Shown here: in pieces, positions 8,720 to 17,240 of the stretch | How positions within the stretch are numbered: the stretch's first letter is position 1 | Layout of the letters: each line of letters opens with the position of its first letter | Source: Comamonadaceae bacterium | GTDB taxonomy: Bacteria; Pseudomonadota; Gammaproteobacteria; Burkholderiales; Burkholderiaceae_C | Assembly: GCA_023259355.1 (NCBI GenBank) | Contig: JAHFQI010000014.1 | Span: forward strand, 1-36,831 | Reading direction: 5' to 3' | Length of the DNA stretch: 36,831 bases | Program-made: the position numbers and the translations under genes | Notes under the pieces: model-generated | What the model was told of the DNA's origin: nothing | Database searches by the model: none | What the model saw: only the letters and a program-made list of their open reading frames with translations

Positions 8720-9598
8720 TCAGCCGGGGTTCTTCTTGACCGCGAGCGCCGCGTCGTAGAGCGTGTTGCGCGACGTCCCGGTGATCTCGGCCGCGAGCTT
8801 GACGGCGGTTTTGAGCGGCAGCTCGGCCAGCAGCAGTTTCAGCACGCGCAGATCCTCGCCCGCGTCGTCGGCCACCGGGGCCCCATGCACCACCACCACG
8901 AACTCGCCACGCAGGCGGTTCGCGTCGGCGGCCAGCCAGGCGGGCAAGTCCTTCGCGGGCACCGTGGCAATCTCTTCAAACTGCTTGGTCAGTTCGCGCC
9001 CCAGCGTCACCGGGCGTTCGCCTAGCACGGCCAGCGCGCCGGCCAGCGCCTCGATGCGGTGCGGCGCTTCGAGCAGCACCACGGCGCGCGGCTCGGCGGC
9101 CAGGGCCTGCACGGCGCGTTCGCGTTCGGCCGCCTTGGGCGGCAGGAAACCCGAGAACACGAAACCCCCTTCCTGCGTCATGCCCGCCGCGCAGAGCGCC
9201 GTGGTGACGCTGCTGGCACCGGGCAGCGGCACCACCGCCAGAGAGGCCGCGCGCACCGCGGCGACCAGGCGCGCACCGGGGTCGCTGATGGCGGGCGTGC
9301 CGGCGTCGCTCACATAGGCGATGCGCTGGCCCAGCTGCAGCCGTTCGATCACGGCCTGCGCGGCCTCGGCCTCGTTGTGCTGGTGCACCGCCAGCAGTTG
9401 CGCGCCGGGACGATCGATGCCGTAGGCGCGCAGCAGCTGCTGGGTGTGGCGCGTGTCCTCGCAGGCCACGGCGTCCACCAGGGCCAGCACATGCAGCGCG
9501 CGCAGCGTGATGTCGGCGAGGTTGCCGATCGGCGTGGCCACGACGTAGAGCGTGCCCTGCGGATAATGCTGGTGCGACGCAGCCTCGCGGGCCGCCAT
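8720..9598 (-). CDS. rsmI: 16S rRNA (cytidine(1402)-2'-O)-methyltransferase
   Basis: GTLYVVATPIGNLADITLRALHVLALVDAVACEDTRHTQQLL, YVSDAGTPAISDPGARLV, PLPGASSVTTALCAAG. Start uncertain: ATG at 9598 chosen; the ORF extends to 9685. Confidence 0.92.
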   Translation of the reverse strand: MAAREAASHQHYPQGTLYVVATPIGNLADITLRALHVLALVDAVACEDTRHTQQLLRAYGIDRPGAQLLAVHQHNEAEAAQAVIERLQLGQRIAYVSDAGTPAISDPGARLVAAVRAASLAVVPLPGASSVTTALCAAGMTQEGGFVFSGFLPPKAAERERAVQALAAEPRAVVLLEAPHRIEALAGALAVLGERPVTLGRELTKQFEEIATVPAKDLPAWLAADANRLRGEFVVVVHGAPVADDAGEDLRVLKLLLAELPLKTAVKLAAEITGTSRNTLYDAALAVKKNPG

Positions 9599-9636
9599 CA
9601 GGGCCGGGGCAAAAGAAGCGCTGGAGGGGAGGGACA

Positions 9637-10044
9637 ATGGAATTCCTTGCAAAAAAGCCCGGGGCTCAACCCGGAACGGCCACACGCGCCACCACCAAGC
9701 AAAAGGGCGATGCCGCCGAGGACGCCGCCCTGCGCCACCTGCAGGCGGCCGGCCTGAAACTGCTGTCGCGCAATTATCGGACGCCCGGGCGCGGCGGCGG
9801 CGAAATCGACCTGATCCTGCGCGAGCGCGACGGCACGCTGGTGTTTGCCGAGGTGCGCCAGCGCAGCAGCGCCTCGCACGGCGGCGCGGCGGCCAGCGTG
9901 GGCGTCGTCAAGCAGCGGCGCATCGTGTTTGCCGCGCGCCACTACCTGATGCGGCTGCGCGAGCCGCCGCCCTGCCGCTTCGATGTGGTGCTGGTCGAAC
10001 CCGCGGGCGTGCAGTGGCTGCGGGCGGCGTTCGATGCGGGTTGA
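9637..10044 (+). CDS. YraN family (UPF0102) protein
   Basis: KGDAAEDAALRHLQAAGLKLLSRNYRTPGRGGGEIDLILRERDGTLVFAEVRQRSS; divergent from rsmI, as is common. Confidence 0.92.
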   Translation: MEFLAKKPGAQPGTATRATTKQKGDAAEDAALRHLQAAGLKLLSRNYRTPGRGGGEIDLILRERDGTLVFAEVRQRSSASHGGAAASVGVVKQRRIVFAARHYLMRLREPPPCRFDVVLVEPAGVQWLRAAFDAG

Positions 10045-10048
10045 TGTG

Positions 10049-10120
10049 ACCCCCACGTTCGGCACTGCGTGTCCTCACTGCCCCCCGAGGGGGCCCAGCC
10101 TTGCTTGGGGCGGCCCGGCG
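10049..10120. repeat. Dispersed GC-rich intergenic repeat with hairpin, copy 1
   Basis: accccc...gcactgcgtgtc...CCCCCCGAGGGGGC...cggcccggcg; shares ordered blocks with 22271-22339. Confidence 0.55.
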
Positions 10121-10215
10121 CTGGGCTGAGCCGGCGCGCGGCACCCGGGCGGTGCCACCGCCGTGTTACACCGTCCTACATCCCGTTGCAGAGGGCGCGG
10201 TTATCATCAAAGACC

Positions 10216-10815
10216 ATGTTAGAGCAACGCATTCAACAGCATTTCATCGACAGCGCCGACCTGAAGTACCAGTCGGCCCAATCCCTCGGAAAACCGGTCG
10301 CGGCCGCAGTGCAGGCGCTGCTGGCCTGCGTCACCAGCGGCGGCAAGGTGCTGGCCTGCGGCCACGGCGGATCGGCCACGCTGGCGCAGCATTTCGCGGC
10401 CATGTTCGTGGGGCGCTTCGAACGCGAGCGCCCCGAGCTGGGCGCCCTGGCGTTAACCGCCGACGGCGCCATCCTGACCGCCATTGCGCGCAGCGACGAT
10501 GGCGACCAGGTGTTCGCCCGGCAGGTGCGGGCGCTGGGCCAGGCCGGCGACGTGCTGCTGGCGATTTCCACCAGCGGCAACGCCGCGCCCGTGTTGCGGG
10601 CCCTGGAAGCCGCCCACGAGCGCGAGATGACCGTGGTGGCCCTGACCGGCCACGGCGGCGGCGAGATGGGTCAGGTGCTGCGCGAGACCGACGTGCACGT
10701 CTGCGTGCCGCACGACCGCATGGCGCGCATCCACGAGGTTCACGGCCTGGTGCTGCACTGCCTGTGCGACGGCGTGGACGCCCAATTACTTGGAGAACAG
10801 GAAGTTTCAACATGA
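10216..10815 (+). CDS. SIS-domain protein, DiaA / phosphoheptose isomerase (GmhA) family
   Basis: MLEQRIQQHFIDSADLKYQSAQSLGKPVAAAVQALLACVTSGGKVLACGHGGSATLAQHFAAMFVGRFERERPELGALALTAD. Confidence 0.92.
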   Translation: MLEQRIQQHFIDSADLKYQSAQSLGKPVAAAVQALLACVTSGGKVLACGHGGSATLAQHFAAMFVGRFERERPELGALALTADGAILTAIARSDDGDQVFARQVRALGQAGDVLLAISTSGNAAPVLRALEAAHEREMTVVALTGHGGGEMGQVLRETDVHVCVPHDRMARIHEVHGLVLHCLCDGVDAQLLGEQEVST

Positions 10816-11462
10816 CCCCAAAACAAACCCCGCGTTTCCTGATGGGCGGGCTGACCGTCCTGGCCCTTGTGTCGGCTCTGGGCGGCTGCGCGCCGCTGGT
10901 CGTCGGCGGCGCCGTCATGGGCAGCATGGTTGCCACCGACCGCCGCACCTCGGGTGCGCAGCTGGACGACGAGGGCATCGAGCTGCGCGCCGCCAGCCGC
11001 CTGCGCGAGGCCCTGGGCGAGCGCGGCCATGTGAACGTGACCAGCTACAACCGCCAGGTGCTGCTGACCGGCGAAGTGCCCACGGCACAGGACCAGCAGC
11101 TGGTGGAGAAAACCGTGTCGGGCGTCGAGAACGTGCGGGCGATCGTCAATGAGCTGGGCGTCATGGGCAACTCCACGCTGACCCAGCGCTCGTCCGACTC
11201 GCTGGTGACCGGTCAGGTCAAGGCGACCATGGTCGATGCACAGGACATTTTCGCCAACTCATTCAAGGTTGTGACCGAGCGCGGCACGGTCTACCTGATG
11301 GGCCGCGTGACCCAGCGCGAAGCGGATCGCGCCACCGAACTCACGCGCGGCGTGAGCGGGGTGCAGCGCGTGGTGCGCGTGCTGGAGATCATCAGCGACG
11401 CTGAACTGCAGCGCACGCTGCCCCAGCCGGCGCCCGCGCCTTCGACGGCGCCGAAGTCCTGA
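10812..11462 (+). CDS. BON-domain lipoprotein, DolP/YraP-like
   Basis: Lipobox-like LVSALGGCAPL; two BON-like domains (NVTSYNRQVLLTGEVPTAQDQQLVEKTVSGVENVRAIVNEL; FKVVTERGTVYLMGRVTQREADRATELTRGVSGVQRVVRVLEII); ATGA overlap with the preceding gene. Confidence 0.92.
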   Translation: MTPKQTPRFLMGGLTVLALVSALGGCAPLVVGGAVMGSMVATDRRTSGAQLDDEGIELRAASRLREALGERGHVNVTSYNRQVLLTGEVPTAQDQQLVEKTVSGVENVRAIVNELGVMGNSTLTQRSSDSLVTGQVKATMVDAQDIFANSFKVVTERGTVYLMGRVTQREADRATELTRGVSGVQRVVRVLEIISDAELQRTLPQPAPAPSTAPKS

Positions 11463-11474
11463 GCCTGACGGGCC

Positions 11475-12389
11475 TCAGCGCAGGCGCTTGATCAGGCTGG
11501 AGGTGTCCCAGCGCCGGCCGCCCATCTGCTGCACGTCGGCGTAGAACTGGTCCACCAGCGCGGTCACGGGCAGGCGGGCGCCGTTGCGGCGGGCCTCCTC
11601 CAGCACCAGGCCCAGGTCCTTGCGCATCCAGTCCACCGCAAAACCGAAATCGAATTGGCCGGCCGCCATGGTCTTGCCGCGGTTGTCGAGCTGCCAGCTC
11701 TGCGCGGCGCCCTTGCCGATCACGTCGAGCACCTGGTTCATGTCGAGCCCGGCGCTCTGGCCAAACGCGATGGCCTCGGCCAGCCCCTGCACCAGGCCGG
11801 CAATGCAGATCTGGTTGACCATCTTGGTGAGTTGCCCGGCGCCGCTCTCGCCCATGCGCGTGAAGGCGCGTGAAAACGCCATGGCCACGGGCTGAACCGC
11901 CTCGAACGCGGCCACGTCGCCGCCGCACATGACCGTGAGGGCGCCGTTTTGCGCGCCCGCCTGGCCGCCCGAGACCGGCGCATCGACAAAACTCAGCCCC
12001 AGGTTTTTCGCGGCGCCGTAAAGCTCGCGCGCCACATCGGCCGAGGCCGTGGTGTGGTCCACGAAAATCGCGCCGGGTTCCATGCCGGCGAAAGCGCCGT
12101 CGGCGCCCAGCGTGACCGAGCGCAGGTCGTCGTCATTGCCGACGCAGCAGAACACGATGTCGGCGCCCTGCGCCGCCAGCCGGGGCGTTTCGGCGAATTC
12201 GGGCCTGGCGCCCTGCGTGAACTCCTTGCACCAGGCGGCGGATTTGGCGGCGGTCCGGTTGTACACCTTGACCTGGTGGCCCGCGGCGGCCAGATGGCCG
12301 GCCATGGGGTAACCCATGACACCCAGGCCCAGGAAGGCGACTTTGCGGGCGGGGGTGGGTTCGTAGGCCCGGACGTTGATGTTGCTCAT
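11475..12389 (-). CDS. NAD(P)-dependent oxidoreductase, 3-hydroxyisobutyrate dehydrogenase family
   Basis: Rossmann motif VAFLGLGVMGYPMAGHLAAAGHQVKVYNRT; FVDAPVSGGQAGAQNGALTVMCGGD. Confidence 0.9.
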   Translation of the reverse strand: MSNINVRAYEPTPARKVAFLGLGVMGYPMAGHLAAAGHQVKVYNRTAAKSAAWCKEFTQGARPEFAETPRLAAQGADIVFCCVGNDDDLRSVTLGADGAFAGMEPGAIFVDHTTASADVARELYGAAKNLGLSFVDAPVSGGQAGAQNGALTVMCGGDVAAFEAVQPVAMAFSRAFTRMGESGAGQLTKMVNQICIAGLVQGLAEAIAFGQSAGLDMNQVLDVIGKGAAQSWQLDNRGKTMAAGQFDFGFAVDWMRKDLGLVLEEARRNGARLPVTALVDQFYADVQQMGGRRWDTSSLIKRLR

Positions 12390-12457
12390 GGATGTCTTTC
12401 AAGTGAAGTCCTGCGGCGCGGCATCACCCACGAACGGGTGAGCGATCGCGGAAGCCG

Positions 12458-13594
12458 TCAGACGATGGAGAAGTGCTCGGTGCCAGATGCCAGATCCTGC
12501 GACTTGCTGCGCTGGCTGTTGAGCTTGATCTGCAGTCGCAGATCGTTCACGGAGTCGGCGTTGCGCAATGCGTCCTCGTAGGTGATGAGATTGGTTTCGT
12601 AGGCGTCGTACAGCGCCTGGTCAAAGGTCTGCATCCCGAGGTTGCGGCTCTTTTTCATGGTCTCCTTGATCTCGGTGACTTCACCCTTGAAGATCAGGTC
12701 GGAGATCAGTGGCGTGTTGAGCAGGACTTCCACCACCGCCAGGCGGCCCTTGCCGGTTTGCCGCGGCACCAGGCGCTGCGAAATCAGCGACTTGAGGTTG
12801 AGCGACAGATCCATGAGCAACTGCGCGCGGCGTTCCTCAGGGAAAAAGTTGATCACGCGGTCGAGCGCCTGGTTGGCGCTGTTGGCGTGCAGCGTGGCCA
12901 TGCACAGGTGGCCGGTTTCGGCGAAGGCAATGGCGTGTTCCATGGTCTCGCGGTCTCGGATTTCACCCATCAAAATCACGTCGGGAGCCTGGCGCAGCGT
13001 GTTTTTCAGCGCGGCCTCCCAGTTGTCGGTGTCCAGGCCGACCTCGCGCTGCGTGATCACGCAGTTCTTGTGCGCGTGCACGAACTCCACCGGGTCTTCC
13101 ACCGTGATGATGTGGCCGTAGGAGTTCTCGTTGCGCCAGTCGATCATCGCGGCCAGCGTGGTGGACTTGCCCGAGCCGGTGGCGCCGACCAGGATGCACA
13201 GGCCGCGCTTGGACATGACCACGTCCTTGAGCACCGGCGGCATGCCCAGGCCGTCCAGCGTCGGCAAGGTCTGTGGAATCACCCGCAGCACCATGCCGAT
13301 CTTGCCCTGCTGCACAAACGCATTGACCCGGAAGCGGCCGACGCCGGCCGGTGCGATCGCGAAATTGCACTCCTTGGTGCGCTCGAAGTCGGCCGCCTGC
13401 TTGTCGCTCATGATCGAGCGCGCCAGCGCCTGCGTGTGCACGCCCGTGAGCGGCTGGGGCGACAGCTTCGTCACCTTGCCGTCCACCTTGATGGCGGGCG
13501 GAAACTCGGCGGTGATGAACAGGTCGCTGCCGTTGCGGCTGACCATCAGCTTGAGCAGGTCGGTGATGAACTTGCTTGCCTGATCGCTTTCCAT
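12458..13594 (-). CDS. pilU: PilT/PilU family type IV pilus retraction ATPase, PilU
   Basis: Walker A LVGATGSGKSTTLAAMIDWRN, Asp box ITVEDPVEFVH, Walker B PDVILMGEIRDRETM; second paralogue directly downstream of pilT. Confidence 0.92.
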   Translation of the reverse strand: MESDQASKFITDLLKLMVSRNGSDLFITAEFPPAIKVDGKVTKLSPQPLTGVHTQALARSIMSDKQAADFERTKECNFAIAPAGVGRFRVNAFVQQGKIGMVLRVIPQTLPTLDGLGMPPVLKDVVMSKRGLCILVGATGSGKSTTLAAMIDWRNENSYGHIITVEDPVEFVHAHKNCVITQREVGLDTDNWEAALKNTLRQAPDVILMGEIRDRETMEHAIAFAETGHLCMATLHANSANQALDRVINFFPEERRAQLLMDLSLNLKSLISQRLVPRQTGKGRLAVVEVLLNTPLISDLIFKGEVTEIKETMKKSRNLGMQTFDQALYDAYETNLITYEDALRNADSVNDLRLQIKLNSQRSKSQDLASGTEHFSIV

Positions 13595-13618
13595 GAAATC
13601 TCTCCTTGCGCTGCGCGC

Positions 13619-14662
13619 TCAACCCGGGAAGTTCTCGGGGATCTTGGCTTTCGAACGCGCTTCCGCGGGTGAAATGACGTTGCGCTTGACCAGGTCCGAC
13701 AGGTTCTGGTCCAGCGTCTGCATGCCGACACTGTTGCCGGTCTGGATGGCCGAGTACATCTGGGCCACCTTGGCCTCGCGGATCAGGTTGCGGATGGCGC
13801 TGGTGCCGATCATGATCTCGTGCGCGGCCACACGGCCGGTGCCGTCCTTGGTCTTGCACAGGGTCTGCGAAATCACCGCCTGCAGCGACTCCGACAGCAT
13901 GGCGCGCACCATGTCCTTTTCCTCGGCCGGGAACACGTCGATCACGCGGTCGATGGTCTTGGCAGCGCTGGAGGTGTGCAGCGTGCCGAACACCAAGTGG
14001 CCGGTTTCGGCGGCCGTCATGGCCAGTCGGATGGTTTCGAGGTCGCGCATTTCACCGACCAGGATCGCGTCCGGGTCTTCCCGCAGGGCGGAGCGCAGCG
14101 CGGCGTTGAAGGACAGGGTGTGCGGGCCGACCTCGCGCTGGTTGATCAGGCACTTCTTGGATTCGTGCACGAACTCGATCGGGTCTTCCACAGTCAGGAT
14201 GTGGCCGTACTCGGTTTCGTTGAGGTAGTTGACCATGGCGGCCAGCGTGGTCGATTTGCCCGAGCCGGTGGGCCCGGTCACCAGCACCATGCCGCGCGGC
14301 TTCAAGGCCAGATCGCCAAAAATCTTCGGCGCGTTGAGCTGTTCGAGCGTGAGGATTTTCGAGGGAATGGTCCGGAACACCGCACCCGCGCCGCGGTTGT
14401 GGTTGAAGGCGTTCACGCGAAAACGCGCCAGGCCCTCGATCTCGAACGAGAAGTCGCATTCGAGGAATTCCTCGTAGGCCTTGCGCTGCGCGTCGTTCAT
14501 GATGTCGTACACCATGGCGAAGACGGTCTTGTGGTCCAGCGCCTCGACGTTGATGCGCCGCACATCGCCGTGCACCCGGATCATCGGGGGCAGTCCGGCG
14601 GACAGGTGCAGATCGGAAGCCTTGTTTTTGACGCTGAATGCCAGCAGTTGGGTGATGTCCAC
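13619..14662 (-). CDS. pilT: Type IV pilus twitching motility ATPase PilT
   Basis: MDITQLLAFSVKNKASDLHLSAGLPPMIRVHGDVRRIN; VTGPTGSGKSTTLAAMVNYLNETEYGHILTVEDPIEFVHESKK. Starts at GTG 14662. Confidence 0.95.
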   Translation of the reverse strand: MDITQLLAFSVKNKASDLHLSAGLPPMIRVHGDVRRINVEALDHKTVFAMVYDIMNDAQRKAYEEFLECDFSFEIEGLARFRVNAFNHNRGAGAVFRTIPSKILTLEQLNAPKIFGDLALKPRGMVLVTGPTGSGKSTTLAAMVNYLNETEYGHILTVEDPIEFVHESKKCLINQREVGPHTLSFNAALRSALREDPDAILVGEMRDLETIRLAMTAAETGHLVFGTLHTSSAAKTIDRVIDVFPAEEKDMVRAMLSESLQAVISQTLCKTKDGTGRVAAHEIMIGTSAIRNLIREAKVAQMYSAIQTGNSVGMQTLDQNLSDLVKRNVISPAEARSKAKIPENFPG

Positions 14663-14698
14663 GAATCCCTCGGTCGTTTTGATACGCTCTCAAGGATT

Positions 14699-15391
14699 AT
14701 GACGATGATTGCCGACCATCTCCAGACCGTGCACGCCCGCATCGTGGCCGCCTGTCGCGCGGCCGGGCGCGATCCGCGCGAAGTCACGCTGCTGGCCGTG
14801 TCCAAGACCTTCGGGCCGGACGCGGTGCGCGCCGCGCACGCCGCCGGCCAGACCGCGTTCGGCGAGAACTACCTCCAGGAGGCCGTGGACAAGATGGCGG
14901 CGCTGGGCGACCTGCCGCTGGCGTGGCACTGCATCGGCCCGATCCAGTCGAACAAGACCCGGCTGGTGGCGGCGCATTTCGACTGGGCCCACACGGTGGA
15001 CCGCCTGAAGGTGGCCCAGCGCCTGTCCGAGCAGCGGCCCGCCCACCTGGCGCCGCTGCAGGTCTGCCTGCAGGTCAACATCGACGGCGGCCCCACCAAA
15101 TCGGGCGTGCCGCCCCACGAGGCGATGGCGCTGGCGAAAGAGGTGGCGCAGCTGCCGCGCCTGGCGCTGCGTGGGCTCATGACCCTGCCCGAGCCGGCCG
15201 CGGATTTCGACGCCGCGCTCGCCGTGCACCGGCGCGCGAAGGCGCTGTTTGATGCGCTTTGCGCGCAGGGCCTCGCGCTGGACACGCTCTCCATGGGCAT
15301 GACCGCCGACCTGGAGGCCGCCATCCATGCCGGCAGCACCATGGTGCGGGTGGGCACCGCGATTTTTGGCGGGCGGGTCCGCGCCGCCTGA
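14699..15391 (+). CDS. YggS family pyridoxal phosphate-dependent protein (PLPBP)
   Basis: VTLLAVSKTFGPDAVRAAHAAGQTAFGENYLQEAVDKM, WHCIGPIQSNKTRLVA; divergent from pilT. Confidence 0.94.
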   Translation: MTMIADHLQTVHARIVAACRAAGRDPREVTLLAVSKTFGPDAVRAAHAAGQTAFGENYLQEAVDKMAALGDLPLAWHCIGPIQSNKTRLVAAHFDWAHTVDRLKVAQRLSEQRPAHLAPLQVCLQVNIDGGPTKSGVPPHEAMALAKEVAQLPRLALRGLMTLPEPAADFDAALAVHRRAKALFDALCAQGLALDTLSMGMTADLEAAIHAGSTMVRVGTAIFGGRVRAA

Positions 15392-15515
15392 CCGGCGTTC
15401 GCACCGGCGCCGCACGCCAGCGCCGTCCTTCATTTCGTTACCGAACTTGCGTGTCGGCGGGCGGATGTAAGCGCACCCGGCCCTAGCATGAAGTCCTGTT
15501 CAACAAGGAAGTTTC

Positions 15516-16079
15516 ATGGCATCCACACCGTTTTTTGGCAAACGCGAATCCGACGCGCTGCCACTGCGTTCCTCCGCATCCCACGGTCTCTCAGGCGGGA
15601 CTTCGCCGGCGGCCATGGCGGGCGCCGCCAGCAATGTCGCGGCCGCGCCGGCCGTCGAGGTGCCGACCCTGCCTTTGCCCAACCCCGCGGCCTCCATCAC
15701 GCCGGCCGGCGGAAGCCGGCTCATCGTCGGCCCCAACATCAAGCTCAAGGGCGTGGAGATCACCGACTGCGACACGCTGGTGGTGGAAGGCCTGGTCGAA
15801 GCGACCATGGATTCGCGCCTGATGCAGATTGCCGAGATTGGCGCGTTCAAGGGCTCCGCCGAGATCGACATCGCTGAAATCCGCGGCAGCTTCGACGGCG
15901 ACCTGACGGTGCGCGACAAGCTGGTGATTCATGCCACCGGCAAGGTCACGGGCAAGATCCGTTACGGCAAGGTCGTGATCGAGGAAGGCGGGCAGCTCTC
16001 GGGCGACATCACCGTCGACACCGGCAGCCGGGCCAAGGCCCCCGGCATCACGCCGCCGGCGCTGCAGATGGCGGCCTGA
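15516..16079 (+). CDS. Bactofilin family (polymer-forming cytoskeletal) protein
   Basis: Beta-helical core SRLIVGPNIKLKGVEITDCDTLVVEGLVEATMDSRLMQIAEIGAFKGSAEIDIAEIRGSFDGDLTVRDKLVIHATGKVTGKIRYGKVVIEEGGQLSGDI. Confidence 0.93.
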   Translation: MASTPFFGKRESDALPLRSSASHGLSGGTSPAAMAGAASNVAAAPAVEVPTLPLPNPAASITPAGGSRLIVGPNIKLKGVEITDCDTLVVEGLVEATMDSRLMQIAEIGAFKGSAEIDIAEIRGSFDGDLTVRDKLVIHATGKVTGKIRYGKVVIEEGGQLSGDITVDTGSRAKAPGITPPALQMAA

Positions 16080-16118
16080 AGAAAACCGGGCGCCGCGCGA
16101 CGCCGCCGAACAGGGGCG

Positions 16119-17174
16119 TCAGCGCCGGGCCCGGAGCCATTCGTAGGCATCGCTGACGCGCTTGAAGGCGTCTTCGGCGAGTTTTCGCACCAGGGGGGAC
16201 ACCTGGCCCAGCTTGTCCGGGTGGTAGTGCTGCAGCAGGGAGCGCCGCGCGCGCTCCACGTCCTCCCAAGGGCAGTTCTCCTCAAGGCCCAGCACCGACC
16301 AGGCACCGTCGGCGTCCGGGTCGTCAACCGCCGGGTCGGCCCCGTCCGCCTCTTCCGCCTCGGGCTCCTCGCCGGGACCGTCCTGCCGCTGCACCACGCA
16401 GACCGCCGCCTCCCAATGGACCGCGTATTCGGTCTTGCACGCGGGGCATCGGATTTCGCCGGGCTCGGGCAGGTGCGGAATCCGCAGCCGGGTCTGGCAG
16501 CTGACGCAGCGCATGATGCCCGGCACGGGCCGGGCCCCGTCCGCCTCGGACTCCATCGGAGATTCCGCATGGATCCTGGAGGAATCTCCCACCGCGGCGC
16601 GCAGCAGCTCGGTCTTCGAGGGCGGCCGGTACCGCAGTTCCGCACGCAAGGCGTCCAGCACCGCCGGATTGGCGCCGTAGCGGCGATGCAATTCGGCCAA
16701 ATCCTCCACGCCGATGCCCTGCAGCGGGCGGCCGGGGTTGAGCGGCACGGCCAGCCGGACCTCGGCCGGCTCGGTCGCCAGCAGATGGCAGGCATGCACG
16801 AGGTCTTCGGCCGCGACCGGCAGGGCTTCCAGGGCCTCGCGCGGGTCCACCAGGCCCGCGAGCATGTCGATGGTCAGGCGCGGCAGGCCCAGAAATTCGG
16901 CGGCGGCAACGGCGAGGTTGTCATCCAGCGTCTGCAGGCGCCTGAAGCCAATCCGCAACTGGCTGATGTCCCAATGGGACACGCCCATCGCCGCGGCCAT
17001 TTCACTGAGCGTGAGGCCCCGCTCCGTGGCGCATTGCACCAGGGCGGCGATCAACATGCCGCCCGGTCGGGGCAGTTCAGCCGGGTCGAGGCGGCCGCTC
17101 CAGCTCTCGGGCACGGTTTCCACGGGCTTTTTCCGGAAGGCCGACGCGGTGGCGCTGGCGGTGGCTTGTTGCAT
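16119..17174 (-). CDS. Multidomain protein: N-terminal HTH-like region, CxxC...CxxC zinc ribbon, C-terminal J domain
   Basis: GLTLSEMAAAMGVSHWDISQLRIGFRRL (HTH-like); MRCVSCQTRLRIPHLPEPGEIRCPACKTEYAVHW; WSVLGLEENCPWEDVERARRSLLQHYHPDKLGQVSPLVRKLAEDAFKRVSDAYEWL (HPD present). Confidence 0.85.
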   Translation of the reverse strand: MQQATASATASAFRKKPVETVPESWSGRLDPAELPRPGGMLIAALVQCATERGLTLSEMAAAMGVSHWDISQLRIGFRRLQTLDDNLAVAAAEFLGLPRLTIDMLAGLVDPREALEALPVAAEDLVHACHLLATEPAEVRLAVPLNPGRPLQGIGVEDLAELHRRYGANPAVLDALRAELRYRPPSKTELLRAAVGDSSRIHAESPMESEADGARPVPGIMRCVSCQTRLRIPHLPEPGEIRCPACKTEYAVHWEAAVCVVQRQDGPGEEPEAEEADGADPAVDDPDADGAWSVLGLEENCPWEDVERARRSLLQHYHPDKLGQVSPLVRKLAEDAFKRVSDAYEWLRARR

Positions 17175-17240
17175 GGCGATAGCGGCTGTCCTGGCGGGAC
17201 AAAAAGGGCGGACAGGACCTCGATGGTACCGGCGTCCCGG

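Noticed and set aside
12424-12441. Hairpin TCACCC-ACGAAC-GGGTGA between pilU and the dehydrogenase gene
   Set aside because: Only 6 bp and no U-tract; too weak to call a terminator or operator.
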